A DNA stretch of 64,000 nucleotides from Conchocele bisecta (GCA_029237695.1 CM055265.1:118332067-118396066); one strand, 5' to 3'. Positions 1-11,759 are shown, numbered from the stretch's first letter. Made by a program: numbers and translations. Notes: a model not told the origin generated them from the letters alone.

Positions 1-234
1 GCAGTTAAAATAATTCTTAAGAAAACGGAAAATAAAACACATTTTCTTGATGAATTTATTTCAAATGCTGGAATTATAAGGAATGAATGGCCTTTTTGTT
101 GAATTTATCGGGGATATAAACTTGGAAAAGTCGCGGGAATACTGGACGAAGGCCTTCCGGCCTTCGTCCAGTATTCCCGCGACTTTTCCAAGTTTATACC
201 CCGATAAATTCCACAAAAAGGCCATTCATTCCTA
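1..234 (-). mobile_element. Family A palindromic element, copy 1, cut by window start
   Basis: A near-perfect hairpin spans about 82-234; the arms run from GGAATGAATGGCC to the centre near 155 and back. Bases 1-80 match the interior of the longer copies at 9812-10164 and 58706-59061. The part beyond the GCAGTTAAAATAATTC stretch lies outside the window. No coding capacity, so a non-autonomous foldback/MITE-type element is inferred. Confidence 0.85.
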
Positions 235-332
235 TAGTGAAACTCATCCTCCACTTCATTCATTCCTATAATATACGCACGTACGTACGCACGTATGTAG
301 ATGACGTCAGTACATGGACTAACGATATATCT

Positions 333-841
333 CCCCTCTTTCCTATCGGCGAGCACAGGCATTCGGCGTGTTTCAGCTTTCATCGGTATAACTCTATGAA
401 CAAGGCTTCTAACTTTGGTCGGACACGACCTCGTATCATAACACAGTCCGCTAATGTCAATATTTTGGCGGAAGGTGCACGTGTTCATTTCAGAAGTATT
501 GTTATCTTGCTAAAATAACATAGTTAAAACATATTTATGCAAATAATATCGAATTACAGCTCCTTTTCCTAGGTCGGACACAACCTCGTATCATAACAAA
601 TGGAATAATGTGCTTAAGGCTCTAACGTCAATATTGTAGTGGCAAGTTCATATGATCATTTGAGAATTATCGATATCCTGCAGAAATACATAGAATGCAT
701 AGAAAAGTACAGTTGTAAACATGTTATTTTGTTATGATACGAGGTCGTGTCCGACCAAAGTTAGAAGCCTTGTTCATAGACATATAGCTATACCGATGGA
801 AGCCGAAACACGCCGAATGCCTGTGTCGGCGAGGGGATAAT
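333..841. mobile_element. Foldback element with ~95-bp arms
   Basis: Bases about 338-446 (GCACAGGCATTCGGCGTG ... GGTCGGACACGACCTCG) are repeated inverted at about 733-838. The start of the outer CCCCT/AGGGG pairing sets the limits. A third partial copy of the GGTCGGACAC-ACCTCG motif lies inside at about 572-604. It is a long inverted-repeat element with no recognisable protein. Confidence 0.75.
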
Positions 842-943
842 TATAAAGCGAGCCTCGTGATTTCTATGTGTTTCCTAGCCTCGTCTGAATAACAGGTATT
901 AAAATACAGCGGCCTGGTATGCATCAAATTAGCTCGGGCCTTG

Positions 944-1150
944 TACATGTAGTTTCTCCTTTATCGTGTCGCCTATATTGATTTCGAAAATCAGTCATAT
1001 GTGCCGTAAATGGCGTTGTAAATTAACACAAAATTCGGAGCTCGTGTGGAATTCAATTCTGTATGAGATCTGAATTTTGTGTTAATTTTCGACGCCATTT
1101 ACGGCTAATTTTTGGAAATCAATATCGGCGAAAAACGCTCGCAAATAATT
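944..1150. mobile_element. Family I palindrome, copy 1
   Basis: An imperfect inverted repeat pairs ATTGATTTCGAAAATCAG ... GCCGTAAATGGCG with CGCCATTTACGGC ... GAAATCAATATCGGCG, centred near 1060. Related copies are at 29748-29990, 56064-56265 and 57988-58165. No open frame of note. Confidence 0.7.
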
Positions 1151-1176
1151 TCATAGCCAGACTCATTTGTGCCGGG

Positions 1177-1408
1177 CCGTGACTGGAGAAATGGGGCTTA
1201 AGGGTTTTGTAAACAATGTTGCTCCTGATCAAATAGCACACTCATGCAGCCTGATAACGATATATATTGCTTGTTAGAAGCATGACATGTGTTTCATTCA
1301 TGAAATAGCGAACAGTGCAGATCCTGATCAGCCTGTGCGGATGCACAGGCTGATCTGGATCTACACTGGTCGCAACACCCATAAGCCACATTTCTCCAGT
1401 CACAGCCG
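1177..1408. mobile_element. Family D element, copy 1
   Basis: Terminal inverted repeats GTGACTGGAGAAATGGGGCT and its complement bound about 230 bp. Inside is a GATCAGCCTGTGCGGATGCA hairpin centred near 1340. Comparable full copies are at 6865, 34862, 35592, 52547 and 61162; the inner hairpin also occurs alone many times in the window. Confidence 0.85.
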
Positions 1409-2171
1409 CATTCAATAGTATTATTCAAAAACGACATACTTCAGGAAATCGAATATGGTGGAATAAACACCCATCTATTCATCAATGACTCAACAATTGT
1501 TTAGTATGTGCCTGTCCAAACTAATGTTATATACTAACGTTTTATACCAGCGTGGCCCAATATCAGCCTGTGCATTCACAGTGTATAAACTACTATCCAT
1601 TCGGTCACTGAGAAGTACCTACAGCCGTATCGTTCTCAGTAAGACGTTTAACAGATGCATCTACATGGCTGAGAACGGGATTCACGACCTAAATATGCAT
1701 GTACACAATGTACATGTTTAAAATTGTTAAACATTTTGTGTAAGGTCCATTTTCTTACAATGTGGCTGTCAGCCCATAACAAATAAATATTAACTATTAT
1801 GGCACTTGATATCACTAATTGAACACACACATGTATATCTATCTTGCCATCTGAATTCCTTGTCACGGGTTACACCGTTCCATAAACAATACCAGACATT
1901 TATTAATCGCCCCCATTGTCTATATAGACAACATTTAAATGTGTATTAAAATACAAATATATATATATGTGTGACGTACCATGGGCGAAGATGACTAATC
2001 GCATTTAAGACCAGTGAAAATGCTGATATGTGCATACTGATCACAGTCCGCACATATCGCCGCCATAAGTCAAAACCAAAACCATAACCGAAAATCTCAT
2101 CCATTATAGCAGAGACAGACAAGCAACCATAAATTATTGTGTATTAACAATTTTTCACATATTGCATGTTT
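1409..2171. other. No gene or recognised repeat
   Basis: Short open frames occur here, but none has a domain-like composition. A short (TA)n/TATATATG tract lies near 1955. I see nothing else I can support. Confidence 0.5.
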
Positions 2172-2612
2172 TACATACGAGACCCGCCATGTGATGTTGT
2201 ACTTTCGGACATCTGCGTAATTTCATGACATACCTTTACAACAGTTACCGTATTTTCCGTAAATGGCGTCAAAAGTTAACAAGATTTTCGGAGTACATGC
2301 GGAATTATATTTGTCAACTTTTGACTTTATTTCTGAAAATATTGTAAATTTTGTAAACGTATTTAATGAAATTACGCAGATGTCCGAAGATACAAATTCG
2401 CATGGCGTGTCTGATACCATTCCCAAAACGTCTTAGCCATATTGGTTGTACTTCGGACATCTGCGTAATTTCCTTAAATACGTTTACAAAATTTACAATA
2501 TTTTCAGAAATAAAGTCAAAAGTTGACAAATTTTTCAGAGTACATGCGGAATATAATTCAAAATCGCATGGCTTGTCTGATACCATTCCCAAAACATTTT
2601 AGCCATATTGGT
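2172..2612. mobile_element. Family I' palindromes, two adjacent copies
   Basis: The motif GGACATCTGCGTAATTTC followed by ACGTTTACAAAATTTACAAT occurs at about 2205 (as a variant), inverted at about 2350-2390, and again direct at about 2455-2500. The copies form a palindrome plus an extra half element. Other copies are at 33305-33545, 56505-56755, 60040-60285 and 61540-61825. Confidence 0.7.
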
Positions 2613-2624
2613 TGTATTTTAGCA

Positions 2625-2919
2625 TAATTTATCCCGTCAACACAGTGTGTATGTGCCGTGAAACACGGTGCCGTGAAACATTGTTGACATCCTGTCAATA
2701 CGACCTAATCACCGCTTATGAATATATGCGGTGACTGGGGTTATTTTTTTGCATTTTAAAGCCATTTGTAGGTGTTAACGGGATAAATAGAATAGTAGGT
2801 TAGTGCCGTGAATGGGAAAATATCTGGCGTGGCTCGGAAACGAGATGTGCTCGGCAGAGCCCCGCCCATCCCGTTTCCTAAGCCTTGCCAGATATACTAT
2901 TATTATACTATTCTCTATA
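2625..2919 (-). mobile_element. Family F composite element, copy 1
   Basis: Begins TTATCCCGTCAACACAGTG, with the complement of that end at 2777-2791, so the first about 165 bp form one TIR unit. It is followed by a second palindromic unit (TAGTAGGTTAGTGCCGTGAA ... GCCAGATATA). The same two-unit order is found in five other places. Confidence 0.8.
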
Positions 2920-3961
2920 TATACGCCAGTCACAAGTACGTTTGTTTTTAGTCAATCTTTCAAGTTGTGCCAATCGATTTATGCTACCATGGCTACGCAG
3001 TACATTTTGGCCATATATACAATTACGAATGTACGTTTACACCGCAGGCCATCGTATCACAGTGCAGTGTCTACTTTTGTTTTTTGTAATACATGTACAC
3101 GTAGTTATAGTTCACATATTTAATTTTTAATAAATTAATTTTGTAGCGAGCGCACAAGGCGGGGGCCTGTGGTTGTAAATATAATAAGTTATTGCAAGAT
3201 TGTATTGGCGAAAGCGTCGCGATATGCGACTAATTAAGACGAAATTCTCTGCTTTCATTGGTCAAGAAACTAGGGCAAACAACAAGTAATGTCGACTGGG
3301 CAGAGCAGGACACTCTAATATTGATAGAAATAACGATGTTTAATATTGTCACAAATAAACATGATTTGACAGTAATATTAATGGGATAAAACACGTTGTT
3401 TGTTAAATTAATTCATATTGTTTTTGTTATCTAATAAATCACTTGTCTCGTTCATGAAACAGCACCAATCGACAATGGGTAGAAGTTCATTTATTTCGTA
3501 AAACGGACGTTGGCGGTGCAGAGTGTAATAACAGTCATAATAAACTGAGTCTCGCATATGTAAACCAAGCACAAGCTATGTAATCAGAACAGCGTCAATG
3601 TATGACTGTTTGGTTATGCAATACACATAATATAAACTGGTAATTATTAAACTTGTTTACTGATTTCGTCAGAAACTGAAACTCGTTTAATAAATAACGT
3701 ATACTGATGATACTATTAAAAAAAAACGAAAACAATAAGTATCCTAAAATCTCAAAGATCAAAATCGATATACGCTGTATGGATTTTCTTTTGATACGTG
3801 TTTTGATCAAGCTACACGTATACAGACATCCTTTGCCGACCCGTGACTAATTTAAACCGATATCACATATCCATCTCAAATTAAGGACTTGATCCGAACA
3901 CTCCATTATGCGTATTCAAATGGACCTCGGTTGATAAAGTCGAGCTTAAGACGTTTGCGAA
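2920..3961. other. No gene or recognised repeat
   Basis: AT-rich sequence. Near 3655-3700 there is a TTTACTGATTTCGTCAGAAA stretch resembling family Y (51533-51660). No coding frame is supported. Confidence 0.45.
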
Positions 3962-4026
3962 TAGCGTGGCCCCAGATCAGCCTGCGCGTTCACGCGCAGT
4001 CTGATCAGGGCCTACGCTGTTCGTCA
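3962..4026. repeat. Solo family D hairpin
   Basis: Inverted repeat of about 28-bp arms (GTGGCCCCAGATCAGCCTGC ... CAGTCTGATCAGGGCCTACG). It matches the inner hairpin of the full D elements but lacks their outer ends. Confidence 0.8.
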
Positions 4027-4671
4027 TTGAGTCATTGAAATATCCCTATAGGTGCATCAGAAGGCAACACTAAATCTGAAGCCCCATGAAGACAAATGTC
4101 CTACACTTGTTGCAAACTCAGTCTTGTCGCCATTGTCAGACCTCGTCCAAAATAATACTATCCTATTTAATTGCGTATCCGGCACAGAAAAGGGGTCATA
4201 AGACAGACGTTATTATGTCACAGAAGCAATCATATTGGCGTCAAAAGACGATTACACGTATACATGGAATTAGATTGTGTAAATGCGCGTTAGAACAATC
4301 ATATATTCAAGGAATATTCCATGTATCATATACACGTATCATATCATGTCCCTTTTGCCAGCTGCCTACACAATTTACTCAATCGCCATAAGGTTCATGT
4401 TCTCTCAGCGGGTTGCCCATTGAAGGTCTGACATATGAGGAGCTTCAGCCTAGTCGTATGACAAATCATTAAGCATTGGCACGGAATATTTGCTATTGTT
4501 GTTGTGTGGAAAACAGTTATAGTTCGTCTTATACCATGCTTGGAATTATAGTGCCTAATGTGAAGGTACCGCACTTTATTTCCTTGTACACGTACATGTA
4601 TCTTGGATAGGCCAGCTTCATTGTGTGACGCATCTTCGAAGACGTGGAGATGGTATGGAAGCATGTAGGTA
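4027..4671. other. No gene or recognised repeat
   Basis: Open frames of about 80-100 codons exist on both strands, but none carries a recognisable domain. Nothing further can be supported. Confidence 0.45.
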
Positions 4672-5453
4672 TGTAGATAGAGAATAGTAGGTTAGTGCCG
4701 TGAATGGGAAAAAATATCCGGCAAGGCTCAAGAATTTCTTTACTTCTCATCAGAAGTAGTTGTGGACCACTCATGACCGTCCGCGAAGGACGGTCAAATG
4801 AAGTGGTCGCAACATAATTTTGGTTCAGAAATAAGGAAAATAGATAGAATAGTAGGTTACGTGAACGGGAAAAAAATATCCGGCAAGGCTCAAGATCTTT
4901 ATTTCTCCGAAGTATATGTTGTGACCACTCATTTGAACCGTCTCGCCGAGACGGTTCAAATGAGTGGTCGCAACATATATTTTGGTTCAGAAATAAGGAA
5001 AATAGATAGAGAATAGTAGGTTAGTGCAGTGAATGGGAAAAAAATATCCGGCAAGGCTCAAGAATTTCTTTATTCTCATCAGAAGTATATGTTTGTGACC
5101 CACTCATTGAACCGTCTCGCCGAGACGGTTCAAATGAGTGGTCGCCAACATATATTTTGGTTCGGAAATAAGGAAAATAGATAGAGAATAGTAGGGTTAG
5201 TGCCGTGGAATGGAAAACATATCTGGCAAGGCTCAGGAAACGGGATGGGCGATGCTCTGCCGAGCACATCCCGTTTCCGTGCCGCGCCAGATATTTTTTC
5301 CCATTCACGGCACTAACCTACTATTCTATTTATCCCGTCAACACCTACAAATGGCTGCAAAATGCAAAACTAGTATTGACTGGATATCAAAAATGTTTCA
5401 CGGCACCGTGTTTCACGGCACATACGCACTGTGTTGACGGGATAATTTATGTT
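4672..5453 (+). mobile_element. Family F element with tandemly amplified hairpin unit
   Basis: A unit of about 175-180 bp is repeated about three times. It holds AGAATAGTAGGTTAGTGCCG, GGCAAGGCTCAAGA, then a GAACCGTCTCGCCGAGACGG hairpin and TGGTCGCAACATA. The array ends in a complete F hairpin (5185-5325) and the TTATCCCGTCAACAC unit (5330-5453). The GAACCGTCTCGCCGAGACGG core is shared with family G, which is otherwise different. Confidence 0.8.
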
Positions 5454-5488
5454 TAAGGGAGGGTATTGGCTGGAATACATTCCGCACC

Positions 5489-5903
5489 AGTTTAACAATT
5501 TAACAATTCGCTCCCTCGAATTAACAATTCGTTTCCACGACGATACAACAATTCGTTCCCACAAATTAACAATTCGTTCCCACGATATAACAATTCGTTC
5601 CCACGAATTAATAATTCATTCCCATGACATAACAATTCGTTCCCTCGAATTAACAATTCGTTCCCACAAAATAACAATTTGTTCCCTCAATTTAACAATT
5701 CGTTGCCTCGAATTAATAATTAACAATTCGTTCCCACGAATTGTTAATTGTTAATTCGAGGAAACGAATTGTTATTTCGTGGGAACGAATTGTTAAATTG
5801 CGGTAGCGAATTTTCGTGGGAGCGAATTGTTAAATTGAAGGAACGATTTGTTATTTCGTGGGAAAAAGAATTCTACGTCCCCTGCGGGGCTCCGTAGGTA
5901 CGG
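5489..5903. mobile_element. Family H element, copy 1: 21-bp array in inverted arms
   Basis: About twelve degenerate 21-bp units (AATTCGTTCCCACGAATTAAC type) run forward to about 5740. They are followed by about six units in inverted orientation to 5865. The right end is GAATTCTACGTCCCCTGCGG then GGCTCCGTA; the matching left end is missing here. The long open frames read across it are repeat artefacts. Confidence 0.85.
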
Positions 5904-6037
5904 TGTGTTTAGAAATTCGTGATTGTCGCTTGGGGCCAGATCAAACGCCAAAGTATATATTGAGTGTGCCGAAAATGTGGACTTCTTCGGTCCAATGGGC
6001 CACTTGGTGAGAAAAAGTATGTTATCATGTTTGCAAC

Positions 6038-6106
6038 CAACGTAGCCCTAGACCAGCCTGCGCATCCGCGCAGTCTGGTCAGGGCCTACGCTAGTCGAAG
6101 TACTGT
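6038..6106. repeat. Solo family D hairpin
   Basis: Arms of about 27 bp around CCTGCGCATCCGCGCAGTC, with CGTAGCCCTAGACCAG on the left and CTGGTCAGGGCCTACG on the right. Confidence 0.8.
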
Positions 6107-6292
6107 TAATCAAACATCGTATGACAAAAGCAACCGTTTTTAAAACCTCAGATTACATGAGCTCACATGATGATCAAAATATACACTAACCACAAATAAC
6201 ATAAGGTCGCTTTTTTCAGCCTGCTGCGTATGAATACGGGCATACAATTCCGTGTGGTTTCCATGTGATGTTAACGCTTATAATGCGGGAAA

Positions 6293-6402
6293 TTGTCGTC
6301 TGCTGTTGGTCGTATTTCAATGGAAATGATTCTAAAGTGTTGTCAAACCACGATTTTCATGGTAAAAAATAGAACATAACACTAAACAGTAGACGACAAA
6401 GT
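6293..6402. mobile_element. Family J element, copy 1
   Basis: Ends GTCGTCTGCTGTT and AACAGTAGACGAC are inverted. The interior has ATTCTAAAGTGTTGTCAAAC, shared with 57447-57656 and as a half copy at 8035-8075 and 35316-35400. Confidence 0.7.
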
Positions 6403-6864
6403 TTAATTCAGCAATGTAATGGTTGAGGTTACATTCAAAGTGAAACCAGAAGTAATGCGGTTGGGTCAGATTTCACAGTTTAATAATAGTTCGTCGCCTA
6501 CCCCAGCTGCCACCTATACTGCGATATTACCTGACAGGTTCGTGTATATATTTACCTGATCCGTATCAACTGATAACATTTCGGGGTAGTTTTCGGATAT
6601 TTAATGCAGTATACACGGATTCCCTTACTGCGCTGTTAAAGCCGCATGGTAACTATATAGTTAATTGCTTCTATACATGTGATAGTATTGTTCCTATAGA
6701 ATTGTTTTGTTTAAATCGCATAGTCATGATAGTTGTATCCGGAACTTTGGGATACAGCGGTCTCATTGCATTACATTTTACAAATATCGAACGTCAATAG
6801 CTATTTAAAGGTTTATGAGTAACCGTAACGTATCGCATTATATATACAAATGTACAACAATGAC
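6403..6864. other. No gene or recognised repeat
   Basis: Nothing with a repeat partner or coding signature was recognised in this stretch. Confidence 0.4.
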
Positions 6865-7087
6865 TGACTGGAGAAATGGGGCTTATGGGATTTGTGACCA
6901 GTGTAGCGTCTGGTCAAATGGCACACTCCTGTAGCATGATAACAATATATATTGCTTGTTTGAAGCATGACAGATGTTTCATTGATGGAATGGCGAACAG
7001 TGCAGATCCTGATCAGACTGTGCGGATGCACAGGCTGATCTGGATCTACACTGGTCGCAAAACCCATAAGTAACATATCTCCAGTCA
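6865..7087. mobile_element. Family D element, copy 2
   Basis: TGACTGGAGAAATGGGGCTT on the left pairs with the ATATCTCCAGTCA end. The inner hairpin GATCAGACTGTGCGGATGCA lies near 7020. It gives rise to spurious open frames on both strands. Confidence 0.85.
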
Positions 7088-7265
7088 GACCCGTATCTAC
7101 TAATGCATACATTATTTACTTATTTACTTATATGTGCTTACATTGTACATTAACTTTTTTTCTCCACGCAACGACATATCGACATCCATAGGTCGGGAAC
7201 TTCCCTCATGCTAGGGAACTCGTGCATATACGGTATCATCCGCGCTTTTTTACACTTGGAAATCA

Positions 7266-7471
7266 GGGGGTCGTTTCACTAAACTTCGTACCACTAAAAT
7301 GTTCGTAAGTGCAAAATTATGATAGTCTGTAAATTCCGCATTAACAATGTTTTCTTGTAAATATGCAGCCTATGCTCAATAAATGTAAATCCATCAATTC
7401 AAATTTCCCGACGATCCTAAATTTGCACTGACGAACATTTTAGTAGTACGAAGTTTAGTGAAACGTTCCCC
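7266..7471. mobile_element. Family B palindromic element, copy 1
   Basis: Terminal inverted repeats of about 35 bp: GTCGTTTCACTAAACTTCGT and ACGAAGTTTAGTGAAACG. The usual central palindrome GCAGCCTATGCTCAATAAAT is present only as its right half. Confidence 0.85.
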
Positions 7472-7900
7472 AGAATTGAACGTGGTACAAACATGGTCGA
7501 AACGTGGTATAAACGCGTGTTTCGTGTATTCCTACTAGCCAATCAAATCCACGTTGTCAAGTTTACAAACGGTTGTTCCCGTCTTTTACCTACTTCAAAC
7601 CGTTTTAAATTTATGTTTTTCTTATCCCATGAAAATCTATTTGTTCATGGCGTAGTGTTTCAACATTTGCATTCGGAATCTCACCAACATTAGCCAATGG
7701 AATGCCTGTTTCGTTTTTCGCGCTTCCAGTGATGCGCATTGGAACAAAAACATAAAACGGGTTTTCCTGAAACTCTAATCATGCGCAGTGTTGTAAACCG
7801 GTTGGTCAAACCAAAGCTACATGTACACACGGTACAAACATGTAGATGGTACTGTATTCATTTACAAAAATAACCTATACATAACCTATAAATAACATAC
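7472..7900. other. No gene or recognised repeat
   Basis: The segment around 7735-7800 (ATGCGCAGTGTTGTAAACCG) weakly recalls 36200-36245, but I cannot establish a family. No coding frame is supported. Confidence 0.35.
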
Positions 7901-7901
7901 T

Positions 7902-8216
7902 GTCGAACCTTCCCGAACGACCACCTCTCTACAATAACACCCTCTCTGTAAAAGCCGCTATTTTGTAAAAGCCGCTATTTTATATCCCAAATGGATGATT
8001 TCCTTTATGTTGCTTTTGCATTCTTTCTCAATAAAAACATGTTTTGACAGCACTTTAGAATCAAAGCATGTATTTGGTGAGAATTATCGAAGAAAATAAA
8101 TAAACATCAGACGATGAAATTTAATTCCGCATCAACCTCCCTACGACAGCCACATCTCTGCAACAGCCAGTTTTGCGTCTTCCCATGGGTGGCTGTTGTA
8201 GAGAGGTTGCACTGTA
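7902..8216. mobile_element. TIR element related to family E
   Basis: The left end TACTGTCGAACCTTCCCGAA then CGACCACCTCTCTACAA pairs with the right end TTGTAGAGAGGTTGCACTGT followed by A. TA sits at both outer limits and CAGT/CTGT-type termini follow, as in pogo/Tigger-like elements (inference). The centre holds a family J-like stretch (AAAACATGTTTTGACAGCAC). Confidence 0.7.
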
Positions 8217-9431
8217 CTAAGATAAACATGCATGTTCATAATTATGAATGTATTTACACTGCCACTGTTGCAGTATAGGGGCATGCCAGTGAAAGAATTA
8301 TAACCTACGAGTCCCGTCAGTTCGTCTTCCTACTGTTGACATTAGCGATATAAATGTTTGAATACCATTGTAACCTTACGGGATAAACAAACACAGATAA
8401 GTGGTAACTTCTACTAACTTTCAAGTGAAGTATTTAAACAAGATCGTTATAATGACAATATTGTGCTGGCTAGGGGTAGCTTAACAGATTAGCGTTTGCT
8501 TGCTATGTATAAATCAAATAATCACATGTGTATATGCTCCTCGTTGAATGAATGAACGAACAAAATAAGCAAATGTGAACAATATTTGAGGTGAAACATT
8601 TTCTTGACATTAATGATTATAAAGTATCAGACAAACTACCGAAATACCATGTAACCATGTAAAATTGTGGTGCTCCATTTTGTGTTAGGTTTCGCAACAA
8701 CTGGAGGCAGTTGGTTTTTGAGAGTCACTGATTGTGACAATACTGGCTCAGTGTTTTACACAAATGAACAAATGCGATGCAATCGCACTTGTAGTGTATT
8801 TTTCTGGTAGTTGTGTTCAGCGATGGTCGGATTTGCATGGCTATGTCTTGTTTCTTTCCTACGGCGGAACGGCAAGGTAGAAACTCGCAAACCAGTTTTG
8901 TATGTACGTCAATTCGATCTGAAACACCTGTTCTGTTGAGTACAAACTCGGACGCGAGAACTAAGAAAAATCATTCGCTTCCCAGCATCTATAGTCTGTA
9001 CTCAATGAACCTTCCAAATATCCATTTTCATTGAATACCATATAAAAGAGTTCATAGGTAACTAGCCGACTACACACAAGGTGTGGTAATATCTTTCCCA
9101 TAGGTATAAATTGTATGCACCTGTGCCGACAGCTTTCCAGAATTAACTATTTATTACTAATTCTCCAATTAAATATTAATATTTTACGTTCAACCGCTTT
9201 ACTCACGAATATTAAATTGAATGTACGCAACTTCAAACTCGCAATGCGACTCATTAAATTGGTATTTTATTCATGTGAACATGAAACTGGATCCATTAAA
9301 CAACATTACATACGCTCAGAATTGTTAATTGTTACATGCACGATTCTTGCCATGTTGTTGTTGTCGATTATTTTCTGCCAATACTGGTACACCTCTTCTT
9401 CAGAGTGGAGCACGGTGTTTAGTAAAATATA
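8217..9431. other. No gene or recognised repeat
   Basis: An ATG-initiated frame of 105 codons at 9115-9432 exists, but it has no recognisable domain and its length is expected by chance in this sequence. Otherwise nothing is supported. Confidence 0.4.
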
Positions 9432-9562
9432 AGGTTCGAGCAAATCCAGCCGTGGGTAAATGTTTGCCGTGGCACGGGGGAACTGTTTGAACCCCAAGGC
9501 CAAAGGCCGCGGGTTCAAACAGTTCCCAAGTGCCACGAAAAAGTTTGGAGATGTTCCACTGT
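9432..9562. mobile_element. Hairpin with family E-like right end
   Basis: Inverted arms of about 35 bp (GTGGCACGGGGGAACTGTTT / AAACAGTTCCCAAGTGCCAC) centre near 9505. The right end GAGATGTTCCACTGTA matches a family E terminus in reverse. Confidence 0.65.
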
Positions 9563-9811
9563 AGATCAGACATGTTAGCGCTTCGTGACACATTCTGGTG
9601 TTTTGCAATCATGAAAAGTCATTGTAATCAGAGATACATAACAGCGAAACACGTCTAAGGTAAACATATATATATATATTCTGGTACTCCGATTTCCACT
9701 TTTATTAAGGACAACCGCCATCCCTACATCTGTGTTGTATCATTGAATATGTCATTAGCAAAAGGGGCTAAGTCCCTTCTCCACTAACTACTTTAGTTGT
9801 TGAAAAACTAT

Positions 9812-10164
9812 AGGAATGAATGGCCTTTTTGTGGAATTTATCGGGGTATAAACTTGGAAAAGTCGCGGGAATACTGGACGAAGGCTGGACTTCGTCCAGT
9901 ATTCCCGCGACTTTTCCAAGTTTATATCCCCGATAAATTCCACAAAAAGGCCATTCATTCCTTATAATTCCAGCATTTGAAATAAATTCATCAAGAAAAT
10001 GTGTTTATTTTCCGTTTTCTTAAGAATTATTTTAACTGCGCCTCACGGTTACGGAAAGTAGTTCGGTGTGTGAGTTTACTGGGATATAAATTTTGGACAG
10101 AGACTTGCTACGAGCCAATCAAATGTTAGGGAATTGTGTAAATATTGTTGTGCTGGAATTATAA
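9812..10164 (+). mobile_element. Family A element, copy 2 (full)
   Basis: The hairpin (9815-9965) starts CTATAGGAATGAATGGCC and is followed by AAATGTGTTTATTTTCCG, a CCTCACGGTTACGGAAAG block, and the end GTGCTGGAATTAT. With 58706-59061 this gives the full element structure: a hairpin half plus an about 200-bp non-palindromic half. Confidence 0.85.
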
Positions 10165-10407
10165 ATAAATAAAGTACAATATATCTGATTTTTCACGTTT
10201 ATCAGTATTCTATCGCTGTCTCAAAAATGAAGAGCTGTACGTGCTTAATAATGATGTAGTGGATCTTACGTTTACTGATTTCATAAACAACGATACATAA
10301 CAAGTAGGTGTTAATATTGTATCTGTGTGTACGACCATCATGTGTATATCCAGTGTCTGTTTTCATCAATTTGTGCTGTCTCCGAATACCTGTTATTTGC
10401 AAGTAAA
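10165..10407. other. No gene recognised
   Basis: Contains a short GTTTACTGATTTCATAAACA stretch near 10270 that resembles family Y. Nothing else is supported. Confidence 0.35.
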
Positions 10408-10622
10408 CTACAGTGACGCCTCGCTAAACCGGACACCCTGGGAGGTCCCCAGGGTGTCCGGTTTAGCGAGGCTTCACTGTAAATCAGGCATTATTCCTAG
10501 CCATAGTTATGTGCTACGCGATCACGAACAGACATTATTACCTGAGATAAATGACAAAGAAACGCATCAAAATAAGATCACAGGTGGTTTCTTGGTATCC
10601 GGTTTAGAGAGGTACCACTGTA
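10408..10622. mobile_element. Family E element with inner hairpin
   Basis: The TACAGTGACGCCTCGCTAAA end opens a 35-bp-arm hairpin (10408-10478) around GACACCCTGGGAGGTCCC. About 140 bp further is a second outer end, CCGGTTTAGAGAGGTACC then ACTGTA. The same arrangement is at 42520-42740 and 20160-20380. Confidence 0.8.
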
Positions 10623-11082
10623 ATAAACTATATATATCCTATTGTTACTTACAACGGCAGCGGATGCCTTGAAATACTTGTCGCTGTCAACGTGGTATAA
10701 TTTGATAGGCTTTAACAATCTCTTCGTGCAGCAATTATGCAACTTGATAATTGAACTGCATGCACTGAAGTCAAAGCACCTATTTCTCAAAGCAGAATCT
10801 GACAAATGGCCTCACATGACGTGTTTCATGTTGATTTATATTAGGTAGAGCCACCGCTAATTGAAGCTAATTGAAGACATCCATCAATCTTGCACTGCTA
10901 TTAACATTATATATCATATTTATTCAACAACTTGACGCACAACTTCTGGTTATGAACGTAAATAGTGTTATGCAATTCTTTAAATCTTAAAGCAATTTTT
11001 GATAAAACACAAAGAAGTTATCACATCTGCTTTTTTCAAACACAATGCATTGCTGCATTTAGGAGCGACGCCATGCGCTGAA
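10623..11082. other. No gene or recognised repeat
   Basis: A direct duplication of GCTAATTGAAG at 10857-10877 is the only structure seen. Confidence 0.35.
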
Positions 11083-11432
11083 TAGAGAGAATAGTAGGTT
11101 AGTGCCGTGAATGGGACAAAATATATGGCAAGGCTTAGGAGTGAGTGAGTGAGTGAATATGGTTTAACGTCCGCTTTTCTGACATAGAGGTACAAGCCTC
11201 AGGGAGTCTACACGCAGACGGGTCAACTGACCTACTATTCTATTTATCCCGTCAACACAAATGGCTTTAAAATGCAAAAATATAACCCCAGCCACACCCT
11301 CTAAATCTGAGAACGCCTAGTATGACAACCGCACATATTCGTACGCAGTGATTAGGTCGTATTGACAGGATATCAAAAATGTTTCACGGCACCGTGTTTC
11401 ACGGCACGTACCCATCGTGTTGACGGGCTAAA
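11083..11432 (+). mobile_element. Family F element disrupted by an inserted repeat
   Basis: The left arm AGAATAGTAGGTTAGTGCCG ... GGCAAGGCTTAGG is followed at about 11138 by (GAGT)n and a GGTTTAACGTCCGC-type repeat to about 11222. That block replaces most of the second hairpin arm. The TTATCCCGTCAACAC unit follows (11250-11432). Confidence 0.75.
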
Positions 11433-11759
11433 AATGCGTAATTTACTTGGCGTTTATTAAATGTATAGACACAAAATGTATATAGGCCTTTGGTGGCACA
11501 ACATTGTGTTAAACTATAACACTTACCCCCACATACATATACCATAAAGTACGGTACATGTAGAACAAGCTTAATTCGTAATCCACCATAAAGAAAGCAT
11601 TTGCAAACACTGTAGATCCAGATGAGCAGCTCTGTAACAAGCCGTCTTATCAGTACCTGCAATGTTTGTCAGTACATGTATTTGTCACATATTTAACAGA
11701 TACGAATATTCTGATTAATGGAATAGTCCAGAAATAAGTATGGGACTATCAATGTCAGA

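Noticed and set aside
5489..5903. Possible CRISPR array from regularly spaced 21-bp repeats
   Set aside because: Units are contiguous with no unique spacers, they invert midway, and the genome is eukaryotic.
9115..9432. 105-codon ATG-initiated frame with hydrophobic segments
   Set aside because: No recognised family, no clear base-composition change, and a length expected by chance in a 64-kb AT-rich window.
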